Part shown: positions 31,901 to 42,404 of the stretch, one piece after another
How positions within the stretch are numbered: position 1 is the first letter of the stretch
Layout: every line of letters starts with the position of its first letter
From: Theristus sp. LFF4_11
Taxonomy: Eukaryota; Nematoda; Chromadorea; Monhysterida; Xyalidae
DNA length: 64,000 nt
Assembly (NCBI GenBank): GCA_030248135.1
Contig: JASANC010004694.1
Span: 1-64,000 of the forward strand
Reading direction: 5' to 3'
Notes under the pieces: model-generated
Databases searched by the model: none
Seen by the model: the letters and a program-made list of their open reading frames with translations, nothing else
What the model was told of the DNA's origin: nothing
Position numbers and translations under genes: made by a program

Positions 31901-33482
31901 TCTATTATACTAAGATAGTAAGAAAGTTTGCTTGATTGTTTGTTTGTCCGCAGCTTTTTGCTATATATAGCATCATCGGTAGCTTCACTCCAGTTTTTAT
32001 TCATGATTCATGTGAACTTTTTTCAATCTCTGTTCTGTGAAAAGTCCAAATCATCATCATTCTCATGCAATAAAAATATCAGTTTATGGACGTCAACTTT
32101 GATTTGGCTGCTGCTGCTGTTCGCCATCTACACCAATCGAATTAGAATGGCCGTTGATTGTTGCTGAACAAATTGGCTAACCAGGTTCCACAACAAATAA
32201 ATTGCAGCATCAACAAACACGCGGTCATGATCGATAGCGAATCAGTGGAACGGTCCACATATAATCGATCAATTTTGAACGGGATGATTGTTGATGATCC
32301 TGAAGATGATTTCTGCTGTACTGAACAGGAATTTCAGCGCAATGCAGCTGACTAATACCAGATTGCTTTTCTATTTTTTAATATTTTAAACGGGTATCGG
32401 ACTATCGGTTGATTGTTGCTGATCAAACAGCATTGTTTTTTCATGTTTTAAACGGGAGTAGCAGTTGAACGATAATCAACGAATGGAAAGTTAATGAAAC
32501 AAGATGGATGTTTGATACTTTGAACTGGAATGGCTGTTAATTGTCGCTGATGAAAAAAGATTGTTTTTTGATACTTTAAACGGGAATGACACAGCAATGC
32601 AGCGGATCAAAGAAGACTGATACAATAATTAAGCGACATTGAAGAAGCTAATCAAAAAAATTGATTTTTTAAATGGGAATGACAGTTGTTTGTTGCTGAT
32701 TAAAAAAGATTGCTTTCTCTATATTAAACGGGTTGTATTGCTTGCTGATCAAAGATTATTACGTTGAATTGAAAAGCAGGTTCTAATCAAAATGACTGGC
32801 AAATTTTTGAAAATTCGGCAAAAAAATCTGTTGTTTTTATCGATGCTGAAACCAGCGTTAACAAAAGCACACAGTGACAAGTAAGTGCTGTCGTGACTAA
32901 ATCGGGTTATGATCGAAAGCGACAAATTCAGCAAAAGCACGGTGGTTGAAAAAAACTGTTTTCAAAAAAAACTGAAAATGTTGCGATTTTTAAAAGGTAT
33001 AAAGCATCGACGGCTACAAATTGCTTTGAAAATGAACGATCATTGCATGGTAAAGCAGGTTCTAATCAAAATGACTGGCAAATTTTTGAAAATTCGGCAA
33101 AAAAATCTGTTGCTTTTATCGATGCTGAAACCAGCGTTAACAAAACCACACAGTGACAAGTAAGTGCTGTCGTGACTAAATCAGGTTATGATCGAAAGCG
33201 ACAAATTCAGCAAAAGCACGGTGGTTGAAAAAAACTGTTTTCAAAAAAAAACTGAAAATGTTGCGATTTTTAAAAGGTATAAAGCATCGACGGCTACAAA
33301 TTGCTTTGAAAATGAACGATCATTGCATGGTAAATGAACAACATTCGCTTGAAGCAGCTCAAAATCAAAATCCAATGCGTTTTTAGTCCGGGTCGTGGGC
33401 ACAGGTCAAAAGGCCAAAATCCACACAAAAATAATAATTGTATTTTGTCAGCTAACCGTGCCGTAGGCACGGGTTATCTGCT
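31901..33482 (+). mobile_element. Non-autonomous Helitron H5 (subtype C) with a 279-bp internal duplication
   Basis: Starts TCTATTATACTAAGATAG directly after H4 and ends with the hairpin at 33456-33472 followed by GTTATCTGCTA, where it fuses with the start of H6. Two copies of a 279-bp unit lie at about 32773-33051 and 33052-33330. The peptide remnant (ERSTYNRSILNG) is at about 32185-32285. Confidence 0.85.
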
Positions 33483-35062
33483 ATACTAAGATAGTAAGAA
33501 ACTTTGCTTGATTGTTTGAGGGATTGTCCGCAGCTTTTTGCTATATATAGCATCATCTTCAGCTTCACTCCACGTTAATTCATGATTCATGTGAACTTTT
33601 TCAATCTCTGTTCTGTGAAAGGTAAAAAAATCATCATCATTCACATGCAATAAAAATATTAGGTTATGATCGACAACTTTGATTTGGCTGCTGCTGCCAT
33701 CTACACCAATCGAATTACGAACAAGCAGGGCAGTTGATTGTTGCTGAACAAATGGGCTAAACAGGTTCCACTACAAATCGATTGCAGCATGAACAAAAAC
33801 GTGGCCGTGATCGATAGCAAATCAGCGGAACGGTCCACATAGTCGATCAATTTTAAGCGGGAATGATAGTTGAATGTTGCTGATCATCAGAAGACATTAC
33901 CTTTTAATAATTTGAACGGGAATAGCAGTTGGTTGTTGCTGATCAAAGATTACTTTACTATATTTTTAGCGGAGGACGGGATGATTGCTGTTCATGCATC
34001 ATACAAGATATTTTTATTTTACTAAACAGGTTCATTTTTAAATAATCTAAACGGGTATCGGTTGATTGTAGCTGATCAAACAGCGTTGTCTGATTAAACA
34101 ACGTTATTTTTAATTTTTTTTTGAACGGGAATTGCAGTTGAACAACAATTGACAACATTGAAAAGCAAATAAAACAATATTGATTTTTGATACTTTACAT
34201 GGGAATAGTGCAACACAGCTGATCAACCATCACTGAACATCATCAAACATTGAAGAAGCTACCAACAGAAGAAAAATTTTAATATTTTAAACGGAAATGG
34301 CAGTTGTTTGTTGCTGATAAAAAAGACTGCCTTCATATTTTGAACGGGAACGCAGTTATGATTGTGTTGCTTACTGATCAAAAAAAATTAAAACCAGGTT
34401 CTTATCAAAAAGATTGGAAAATTTAAAAAAAATAATATCTGCGGCTTTGATTGAAGCTGAAACTAGCGTAAAAGAAACCATACAGTAATACGTGCTAGGG
34501 TAAGTAAATCAGGTTATGATCGACACCAATAAAATCAGCAAACACAGGGAAAAGAACGATCCAAATGTACTTCACTCATACATAGCAGGAAGCTCCCATA
34601 TTTGTTTAGGTATGTACATAGTTTGACCATAGTTATGCATACATAACTAACAACAGACATAATTAGATACATACCTGTTTGTCTTGCCCCCTTAAGAGAG
34701 CGTGTATCTGCATGCGTGTGAGGGGTTTGTGTGTGTGAGTGTACATACATGTGTACATTTTCGTACATTTGGATAGTTCTTTTCCCTGTGAAAAACACGT
34801 TGCCTGACCAAATAGCCCTGTTTTCAAAAAACCACAACAATATGCTGCGATTAAAAAAGTAGAAACATCGACGGGTACAAATTGTTTCTAAAATGAACGA
34901 TCATTGCTATGGTAAATCAATAACAGTCGGTTGAAGCAACTCAAAATCAAAATCCAACACATTTTTAGTCCGGGTCGATCGGGTCAAGAAGGTCAAAATC
35001 CACCCAAAAATAAAAATTGTATTTATCAGCTAACCGTGCCGTAGGCACGGGTTATTTGCTAG
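33480..35062 (+). mobile_element. Non-autonomous Helitron H6 (subtype C)
   Basis: The 5' end reads CTATACTAAGATAG, having lost its first T in the junction with H5. Hairpin at 35034-35050 and terminal CTAG at 35059-35062. The peptide remnant is interrupted by a stop (about 33840), and the 279-bp unit occurs once in diverged form. Confidence 0.82.
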
Positions 35063-36159
35063 TTTGTACTAAACAGCAAAAAGAAAACCGGAGCGTGAAT
35101 TATAAGTAATCACGCTTTGCAAACAGAAATAGACGTTTTAAAAAGGTGTGGCAGCCAAACTCATTTAGTTTTCTGTCGCTTAGTTTTTCAATCAAAAAGA
35201 GAAAAAGCAATTCCTTGTTGCAACTTCTTGAATTAAGGAACGTGGTGAAGAAGCTGAAGCGGCGCCATTCGTGTGCTTTCGGCCGTTTTTCGCGATCTCA
35301 AGAGATACCAGAGATTCTGATTGGTTGACCCAGAGAAACAAACAAGTGACACGGTGATTGGTTGCATAATGCACAAGACCATGATGACCATAAACAGAAA
35401 TCTTAAAATGAAATTCGAAATGAAGGTCGGTTGGTTGATTGGCTTGCCCAGAAAAACAAATGAAAAACGAATCGTGGTATCACTGGTGATATCATGATAT
35501 TTGTATCACTGATACAAATTGGTGGTATCACCACCAGGCTACAACGACGAACAATTTCTAGACGCACATTAGATCGGTTGTTCAAAACTTTGTGCACTAT
35601 CAAAAATTTGTGGCAGCCAAACTCACTATGGCACAGTACAATCCAATCAGGCAGCAATCGCAGACGGAAATCGGAGGATCTCTGAAACTGAACTGAACAA
35701 GAGACACGAAAACATCACTGAAAAGTGATTTTAGCCGATTTTCATAAATCAATCAAGTTTATATTATTTGTATGCCTCACGACTCACGTCAAACAGAACA
35801 GCACCGTCACTTTTTTTGCTTGCACTGTGGCACAGCAGAGGGAACAGACAGGCAGACAGATGCAGAGCTCACAGCCTTTGAAATAACAAAAAAAACTGGT
35901 GAATTGAAGGACAGACTGATAATGCAACGCTGAATGGAATCAGTTCATCGTTCCAGTTTGTTTTCTGGTCCATTTTCCACATCGACAAGTATCACAGATA
36001 GGTTCCCGACACTTCTCCACAGATGAGTAGATGCTGTGCGTGTGCAGCCGCTGCACCCGTACCAGTGGAATGGATTTTGATGAAGATGCATGTGCATTTC
36101 TTTCATAATGTAGCACTCCGCATTTTCACCTTATCAAAAAGGTTTGGCTTAGGATTAGG
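35063..36159. other. Spacer with a short fragment of a non-LTR retrotransposon 3' end
   Basis: The phrase TTATTTGTATGCCTCACG at about 35762 also occurs at 37869 in the CR1/Jockey-like retrotransposon tail, and a TCAATCAA tail motif precedes both. GTGGCAGCCAAACTCA occurs at 35147 and 35611, bounding a 460-base stretch with several small palindromes (35475-35540). No gene recognised. Confidence 0.45.
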
Positions 36160-36881
36160 ATTAGGTTCAGGGGTCGAGCCCGATTTTTGGCGAATCCGAG
36201 GGGGGGGGGGGGGGTCCGCCCAAATTTGGGGGGGGTCGTCCCGGGTGGGGGGGGGGCGACGTGGTTGGGGGGGGGGGCTCCCGAGTGAGACCGAAAATTC
36301 TAGGGGGGGGGGGTCCGAGCGAGACCGAAAATTCTAGGGGGGGGGGTCGGACCAAAATTTTTTCTTGACGATGACATTGTCTGGGCAAAAAATGGCTAGT
36401 AGGGGTCGATTTGGTTGGGGGGGGGGTGGGTTCCCGAGAGAGACCCGAAAATTCTGGGGGGGGGGGGTCGGACCAAAAGTTGTTGAATAAAAGTGCTAGA
36501 AACCACAGCATCCAGTCAAGGCCTCTCTCTAGTCTCAGTCATACATTTTGCTTTGATTTTCGTTCGGGTCGGGACATCTGAAAGCTACACGAACGAGACA
36601 CGCTGCACGGGTGAGACTTGATATTGAAGTACAGTATTGAAAAAATTGACGTACAAAGTGGTAAATGTATAACAAAGTGGTACGTACACAAAAAACATAC
36701 AATATATATTGAGATACAAACATGCATATAATATAGATACCTACAAATGAGAGAAATATAGAGATATACAAGAGAAAATGTCTCCATCGAAAGTCAAAAT
36801 CAAAGGGGGGGGGGTGGTCAGACGGTCAGGATTTGGTGGGGGGGGTTTGGAAGGTCGAAATCTGGGAGGGGGGGTCTGGCC

Positions 36882-38904
36882 TAGGGTTAGGGGCTTTGAA
36901 AAAAAAATTTTTTTTTATTTTTTTTTTCGTTTTTTTTTTTAAAAATTTGGATTTTTTTTTTCAAACTTAAAAAAAAAATTGAAAATTTTTTCTTCTACTT
37001 TGCTCTGAAAATTCGATTTATGGCATAATTTTTTGAAAGTTCAAACCAAATTTTCTTCCCAACTTCTTTGTGTGCTTAGGTAAATGTCATTATTTGGTCA
37101 TTTTGACCGACGTACTCCATGTTTTTCGATTTGGATGACTTCTAGAGTCAATTTTTAGCGTTGAAATGACTTAACTGAATTGAAATATCGTTTCAGAAAT
37201 CGTTTTCTTGCAACTTAGAACATGTTTTTCAGTCGGTAGGCCATGAGATGAACATGATATCTTGTTGATTGGCGTATGTTATAGGTCTACAATGGAGTTG
37301 TGCGATATATTGTTAAACAATTTGAGCGGAGATGTTGGTTAATACCACATCACACGACCGTTTTTCAGATACCCGATAACATGGCCACATGTTAAAACTT
37401 GCGTGCTGAGCTAAACTAACGTGTTAAACTTGCGTCTGTCAGTTGCCCGCAACGTGATCGCGAAATCATGGTACGTGTTTTCGATACGATGATTTGAAGA
37501 GTGGGCTCTCGCCATGTGGCAGATAGCATAGCTGGTTGAACCTGAAAGTAAGTGTCTTGGGGGGGGGGGGGGCGACCGGGTCGACAGGGGTTGCCGACTT
37601 AGCTACAGCAAACAGGAATTTTTGAACACAGTCAAATTTTGGTAATTTTCTAAAGAGGAACCACTAAGAACGGTTCAATATTCAAGTACACGTGAAAAAT
37701 TGCCCTGTTTTACTGTTGAAAATGCAACTTTCCCTCTATGAAATGGACATAATTTCAATAAAACACGATTTTCGCTCTTATAGTTTCCCGGATCGTTCTG
37801 AAAATAGTCTAGATGAACTCAGCTCGCGAGACGCTTCGAACGAACCTAACTTCAATCAATCAATCAATCAATTTTATTTGTATGCCTCACGGCCAGTTCA
37901 CATCAACACATTCACAAAACTTCCATTATGCAAAACAAACACAATTGATGTCACAAAAAAAACCTAAAGAAACACAAGATTATTGATGAACTTGGTGAAT
38001 GCATGAATGAAAGCAAGCAAAAAGTCGATGCAAACGAATGGGCAGATGACTGCCCGGGTATTCACACAAAGAAACAAAATCCACAAAATAAAACCAACCG
38101 TCGACAGTCAGAAACAATTGAATGTTAAAAAAACGCGCAAACACAATTGAAGCTTGAGAGAAGAAATAAATAAAATAGCGCGATCACGAACCGACAACAT
38201 CAGACAGCGCACAACGGCCACGATTGACATTCAGGCACGATTAAATTAAGCAAGAGAAAGCAAAATAAACACGGCACAGTTGCTTTTCTTTTCTTCATCG
38301 CAGTTTTTCTCTCTTGTTTTTTTTCTCTTTTTTTTCTTTTTTTTCTTTTTTGTTTTTTTTGTTATTTTTTGTTTATGGGCTTTTGTTTTTCCTGTGCCAT
38401 CCCAAAGGTCTGAAATGTGTCTTTGAATTATAATAGGGAGTAAGCCAGTTTGGTGAAGCCTGTCCTGGTATGATGTGTTCATTTCATAGCCGAGTAAATA
38501 TTTTGTAAAAGATCTTTGTGGAGATTCAACAAGCTTATTTAGACCTATTAGAGATGAAGACCAAACAGTTGGGCAAAAATTTAGGTGGGGCAGGGCGAGT
38601 GTTTTGAACAGACGCAGCCTGAAACTTTTTGTTCTAATGCGGAAGCAGTGCTTGATGGTGCCAACTATGCTATTTGCTTTTTTTGACAACGGTCCGAATA
38701 TGGTCATTGAAACTCAAGGATTCATCAACAAGTACACCTAGATCTCTAATTGCTGGTGTTGATTCAATAGTTTTATTGTCTATTGTATATTGGAAATGAG
38801 GATTTTTCTTGGGTCCCACGTGGAGAACTTGTAAAAAAAAAATTATTTTTTTTTAATTTTTTTTAATTTAAAAAAAAAATCCGGATTTTTTTCCCCTAAC
38901 CCTA
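36882..38904 (-). mobile_element. hAT-like element copy B2, 8-bp TSD GTCTGGCC, containing a retrotransposon
   Basis: TAGGGTTAGGGG at the left and CCCCTAACCCTA at the right. GTCTGGCC is duplicated at 36874-36881 and 38905-38912. It is the reverse complement of 2151-3208 with high identity over the unique core. The retrotransposon at 37853-38825 interrupts it; without it the element is about 1.05 kb, as copy 1. Confidence 0.93.
37853..38825 (-). mobile_element. 5'-truncated non-LTR retrotransposon (CR1/Jockey-like), 3' end with TTGA repeats
   Basis: Minus strand. From about 38820 to 38400 it encodes the end of a reverse transcriptase ORF2: IRDLGVLVDESLSF, a SIVGTIKHCF-like segment in the next frame, and LFKTLALPHLNFCPTVW with SSLIGLNKLVESPQRSF, all typical of the C-terminus of CR1/Jockey-type polymerases. 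One frame change near 38703 breaks the reading frame. The 3' end is a TTGATTGATTGATTGA tail at 37853-37872. AACTT flanks both sides (37848-37852 and 38826-38830). The catalytic part is missing, so it is dead on arrival. Confidence 0.9.
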
Positions 38905-39283
38905 GTCTGGCCCCCCCAAATTCGAGAGGGGGGGTATTTTGACCAAAATTTGGGGGGGGGGGTTGCCCGGGTGGGGGGGGGGGGGTGTCGACTTGGTTGG
39001 GGGGGGGTACCCCCCCCCCACCCCCCCCCATCTCGACCCCTGATTAGGTTTAGGATTAGGAACCTACAACGACTCATTGCAAGCAACCTCTGATCAGAAC
39101 AGAAATCAAAAAAATCACTTTTAAGTATGTATACAAATCCGCCCACGGTACTGACAGCAGATCACGTTTCAGCTCACTCATCATTTTTCAGCTCACTCAT
39201 CATTTGTCTGATACTACTCTTTATTCGGCTACTTTTTTGATTCTACGTCTGTCTACGATTCAAACAACACACAAAGCTTGCAA

Positions 39284-41733
39284 ATGGTAGTTCGCGAGCT
39301 CACCGAAGAAGCACAGTTTGTGGCTGAATTGAACAACGCCGAAGGGCGTCTTGTTGTTGTTGATTTTTTTGCAACTTGGTTGGTGCCTTGGTTTGTTTTG
39401 TTTGCTGTGAGAACTGTGAGAACATTTCGGAACTGAAAATGTGAAAGTTGTCCGCTCACATACTTTAACCTATTTTAATGTTTACAGGTGTGGGCCATGT
39501 CGTGCTATCGCTCCAAAATACCAGCAACTCAGTGATTTGTATCCGCTCGTGGTGTTTCTCAAAGTTGACGTCGACAAGCTGCCCGGTGAATGGACTGTTT
39601 TTAGAGCGCATTTTTGAATGACGTTTTCAGGCGCGCTTAATTGACTCCTAGCAAGTTGGCTGGCGGTGTTTTTTTATCACCTGCGACTTCTGCTGGCTGC
39701 GTTTGATTCAATGTTTTCTGCTTTTCACTTTGAATTTTTCTTTCAAATACTGAAGATACACGTTGTCGAGTTTGTTTCCTTGTTCCGTTACCCTTGATCC
39801 TTGTTTACATGTAGGATTCAACTTCAAAATGCTCTCACTGGCTTGTGCTGCGACCTCATGACTAAAAATTTGGAACACTGTTAAGGAACATTTCGGGACG
39901 TTTTTTTCTCATCTTAAATTTTTACTGGTTCACACGTTTCAGTTCATTTTAACAGTGTTATTTTTAGAAAACAGCAATTTTTGAAACAAAAACAATCTTC
40001 ATCGATAATCTGCATTTTTCACTTCGGAAACCAATCAGTCTGCAATGGTAAAAAACAGAGTGGCAAATTGTGGGAACTCAAAAAAAAGAAAAAACAATTT
40101 GCCCTTCAAACGATAAATTCGAATCTTTTCTGAGCAGAACCGCTCACGCACACTCACACTCGAAGTGAAACATCAGAGTTATCAAATACTGCTAAAATGC
40201 GATTCGGCGTTCGGTATTTTCAGCTACTGTGTGCATGTTGCTTTTTTCATCTTTTTTGAGTTGTGAACACTGGTTGTCACCACCGTTCATCATTTGGTAT
40301 TTGTTGCAGCTAAAATCAACCGTCTGCATTTCACAACATTTGTCGATTTTTATGTTTTCCAGATATTCTGCTGAGTGAATGATAGAGACGATATACCCTG
40401 AAAAAATTTGGTCAGAAAAACCTCCCACAGTGTTCTAATAGTGTTCAGCTCTGAACATCTCAGCACAAACCAATGAGGACACTTTAAAGTTGGAACCTTT
40501 TTTGGCGCACCCTGTACAACTGGGTGAGGAGTACGTGAGGAGCTGACCAATCAGCTAGCAGCATATTCACAGGCGTGGCACAAAACAACGGCGTATCATC
40601 GATGCCCACGTTCTTGTTCTTCGTCAGTCGTGCGCGCGTCGACACGCTCCGTGGCGCAGACCCGGTGCAACTGGAAAGCAAAATCAAGCAGTGGGCCGAG
40701 ACCGTTGGACAGAGCTCGCTCACATCGACGTGTCCTGTGAAAGGACAGGTCAGCTGCAGTGCAACGGAGGGGCGCTCTGAAAAGGAATTCTTGTTTTGCA
40801 TGCAAGTCATTCGGAGAAACGTTCAGGTTGATTTGTCGACGTTTTACGAGAAGAACGGTTTGGAGTGTCTGAACGAAGACGATCGATACACGCTGCGTCA
40901 CATGTTAGCTGGTGAAGGTGCTTTGAAGTCAGACACGGATGAACAGGTGGCGTTGTGTGTTTTGCTGAGCCCATGCAGCAGCAGCTGATATTGATTGGTT
41001 GGTGTTTTCCAGCTGATAATCAGCATTCCGTTCATGCAACCCGTGAAACTGCACTCGATTGCCATTGGTGCGCCGACGGACAGCGGGCCGAAAACGCTCA
41101 AGATCTTCACGAACGAACCGACAACGCTCGATTTCGACACGGCCGAGGCGGCGAAACCGCTGCAGCAAATCGAGTCCGCTGCGGTTTTGTTTCCGTTGTG
41201 CTCTTGTCGTTTCTGTGCATTCGTGCAACGCAACTGCACTCTCAACTTCGTTTGTGGCATATGATGTCATTTGTATTGTGCAAGCTTATTTCAGGTTTAC
41301 ACCGAGTCAACTGGACGAGAAAACGGTTGTCAATCTTCGCTACGTGAAATTCCAAAACGTGCAAAACGTTCAAGTTCGTTGGCGGCACATGTTTTCCATT
41401 TTGCTGGCCAGAGCTGGCTTCTCATCAAATTATTTTTCATTTTGTCAACGTCTTTTAAGTGGCAAGCCCGGCCCGAGCAATGTGTGGTTTGCTTGTTTCA
41501 GTTGTTCATTGAAGATAATGTGGGTGGAGTTGACCAGACCGTCATCAACTCCATTCATCTATACGGCACGCCATTGAATGCCACTAATATGAACGAATTC
41601 AAGCGGGTCTGTTGGTCTTCGTTGCATTCTGCACGATCGTCGTTTGTTTTTGCTTGTGGGTGATCCGTTGTTAAAATTATCAGCCTTTTGCTTTTTTCAG
41701 GTATCTGGTAAAGCTGGTGAAACTCATGCGTAA
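39284..41733 (+). CDS. TXNL1: Thioredoxin-like protein 1 (thioredoxin + PITH domain)
   Basis: Eight exons: 39284-39378, 39488-39585, 40573-40748, 40827-40946, 41013-41173, 41295-41373, 41502-41606 and 41701-41733; 867 bases, 288 residues (human TXNL1 has 289), all phases consistent. The thioredoxin domain (about 1-105) has the active site W-CGPC at residues 32-36, split from exon 1 within the Trp codon, then [18 protein letters not shown] and [13 protein letters not shown]. The PITH domain (about 125-288) shows [41 protein letters not shown] and a [14 protein letters not shown] motif. TXNL1 is known to associate with the 26S proteasome through PITH and to act as a redox protein. Intron 2 (987 bases) holds a mariner remnant; the other introns are 66-128 bases. 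Confidence 0.96.
39812..40514. mobile_element. Degenerate mariner-like remnant M5 in TXNL1 intron 2
   Basis: The interior is the M2/M4 sequence in diverged form (AAATGCTCTCACTGGCTTG at 39827, then TTCTGAGCAGAACCGCTCAC at 40125). The right terminus TTTTTTGGCGCACCCTG ends at 40514 before TA. The left terminal repeat is lost. Together with splice sites outside it, the intron remains processable. Confidence 0.8.
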
Positions 41734-42404
41734 CAGTCAATGTGATTCAGCTTTTTGTTGCTTTTGTTATTCCAACAATTCCAAAAGCTGTGTGAGAAGT
41801 GTCAGTGTTGGGTCCATATTCAGCTTTTTTCGTATTGTTTCGTCAAATTATTTCTTCGTTGAAGCTTGTGTTATTCAAATTCAAACTATGGTGTGACTGT
41901 TCCCGTTTGGTGATTTTTTGTTATTTTCTGGTTTTGTTCTCGGTGACTGCGGTGTTTTTGGAGACAGCTGCTTTCAGTTTTTCTGCATCTGAACTTTTGT
42001 GGAGAATTTGTTTCGTTTTAAAAATGGGGAAAAGCAGTTTTAACGGATCACGGCCAACTTTCAGATTACATTCGTCGCCGTCGTTGTCGTTCTTTGTGAA
42101 AAAATCAAAAATTTGCCTTGGAACTTTGCGTTTTGTTTTTTTTGCGTCTCATAAATCACAAGGGTTCTCCATTAAAAATCCAAACAATTATCCACACAAA
42201 GATTCAAAATTCAAAAAAAAAAGAAAATGGAATTCGAACAGTCAACGTTTAAAAACGTGATCTGGGTCACACACCAACCAGTCAGCTACTGCCCTAACTT
42301 TTGCAGTCCGACTGTAAATAAATAAATTTCGCAAACAAAACAAGTGGTGAAGTCCGGTCTTGTATTCGTGCCTCGCACGGTGCTGTTGCATTTTTAGAGT
42401 TTTA
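41734..42404 (+). other. TXNL1 3' region with candidate polyadenylation signal
   Basis: T-rich sequence follows the stop codon. AATAAATAAAT at 42317-42327 contains two overlapping AATAAA hexamers, about 585 bases downstream. An open frame at 41799-42260 has no recognisable domain and is rejected. Confidence 0.45.

Larger units (their letters stand above)
36168..39042. mobile_element. hAT-like element C, ITR CAGGGGTCGAG, 8-bp TSD ATTAGGTT
   Basis: Begins CAGGGGTCGAG and ends CTCGACCCCTG. ATTAGGTT is duplicated at 36160-36167 and 39043-39050. The flanks join to the repeat phrase found uninterrupted at 1337-1365, so a paralogous empty site is visible. G runs of 8-13 separated by GAGACCGAAAATTCTAG units fill the left end. 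It contains hAT-like B2 (36882-38904); without it the length is about 845 bp. Confidence 0.92.

Noticed and set aside
26104..35062. CRISPR-like array from the regular CAAAAAGGCTTG repeats
   Set aside because: Units of 180-200 bases without short spacers, enclosed by Helitron ends in a eukaryotic genome.
38246..38707. Host gene on the minus strand
   Set aside because: Sequence is the C-terminal part of a CR1/Jockey-type reverse transcriptase within a truncated retrotransposon.
41799..42260. 153-residue frame after TXNL1
   Set aside because: Phe/Leu/Ser-rich consequence of T-rich 3' sequence; no domain and lies before the candidate polyadenylation signals.
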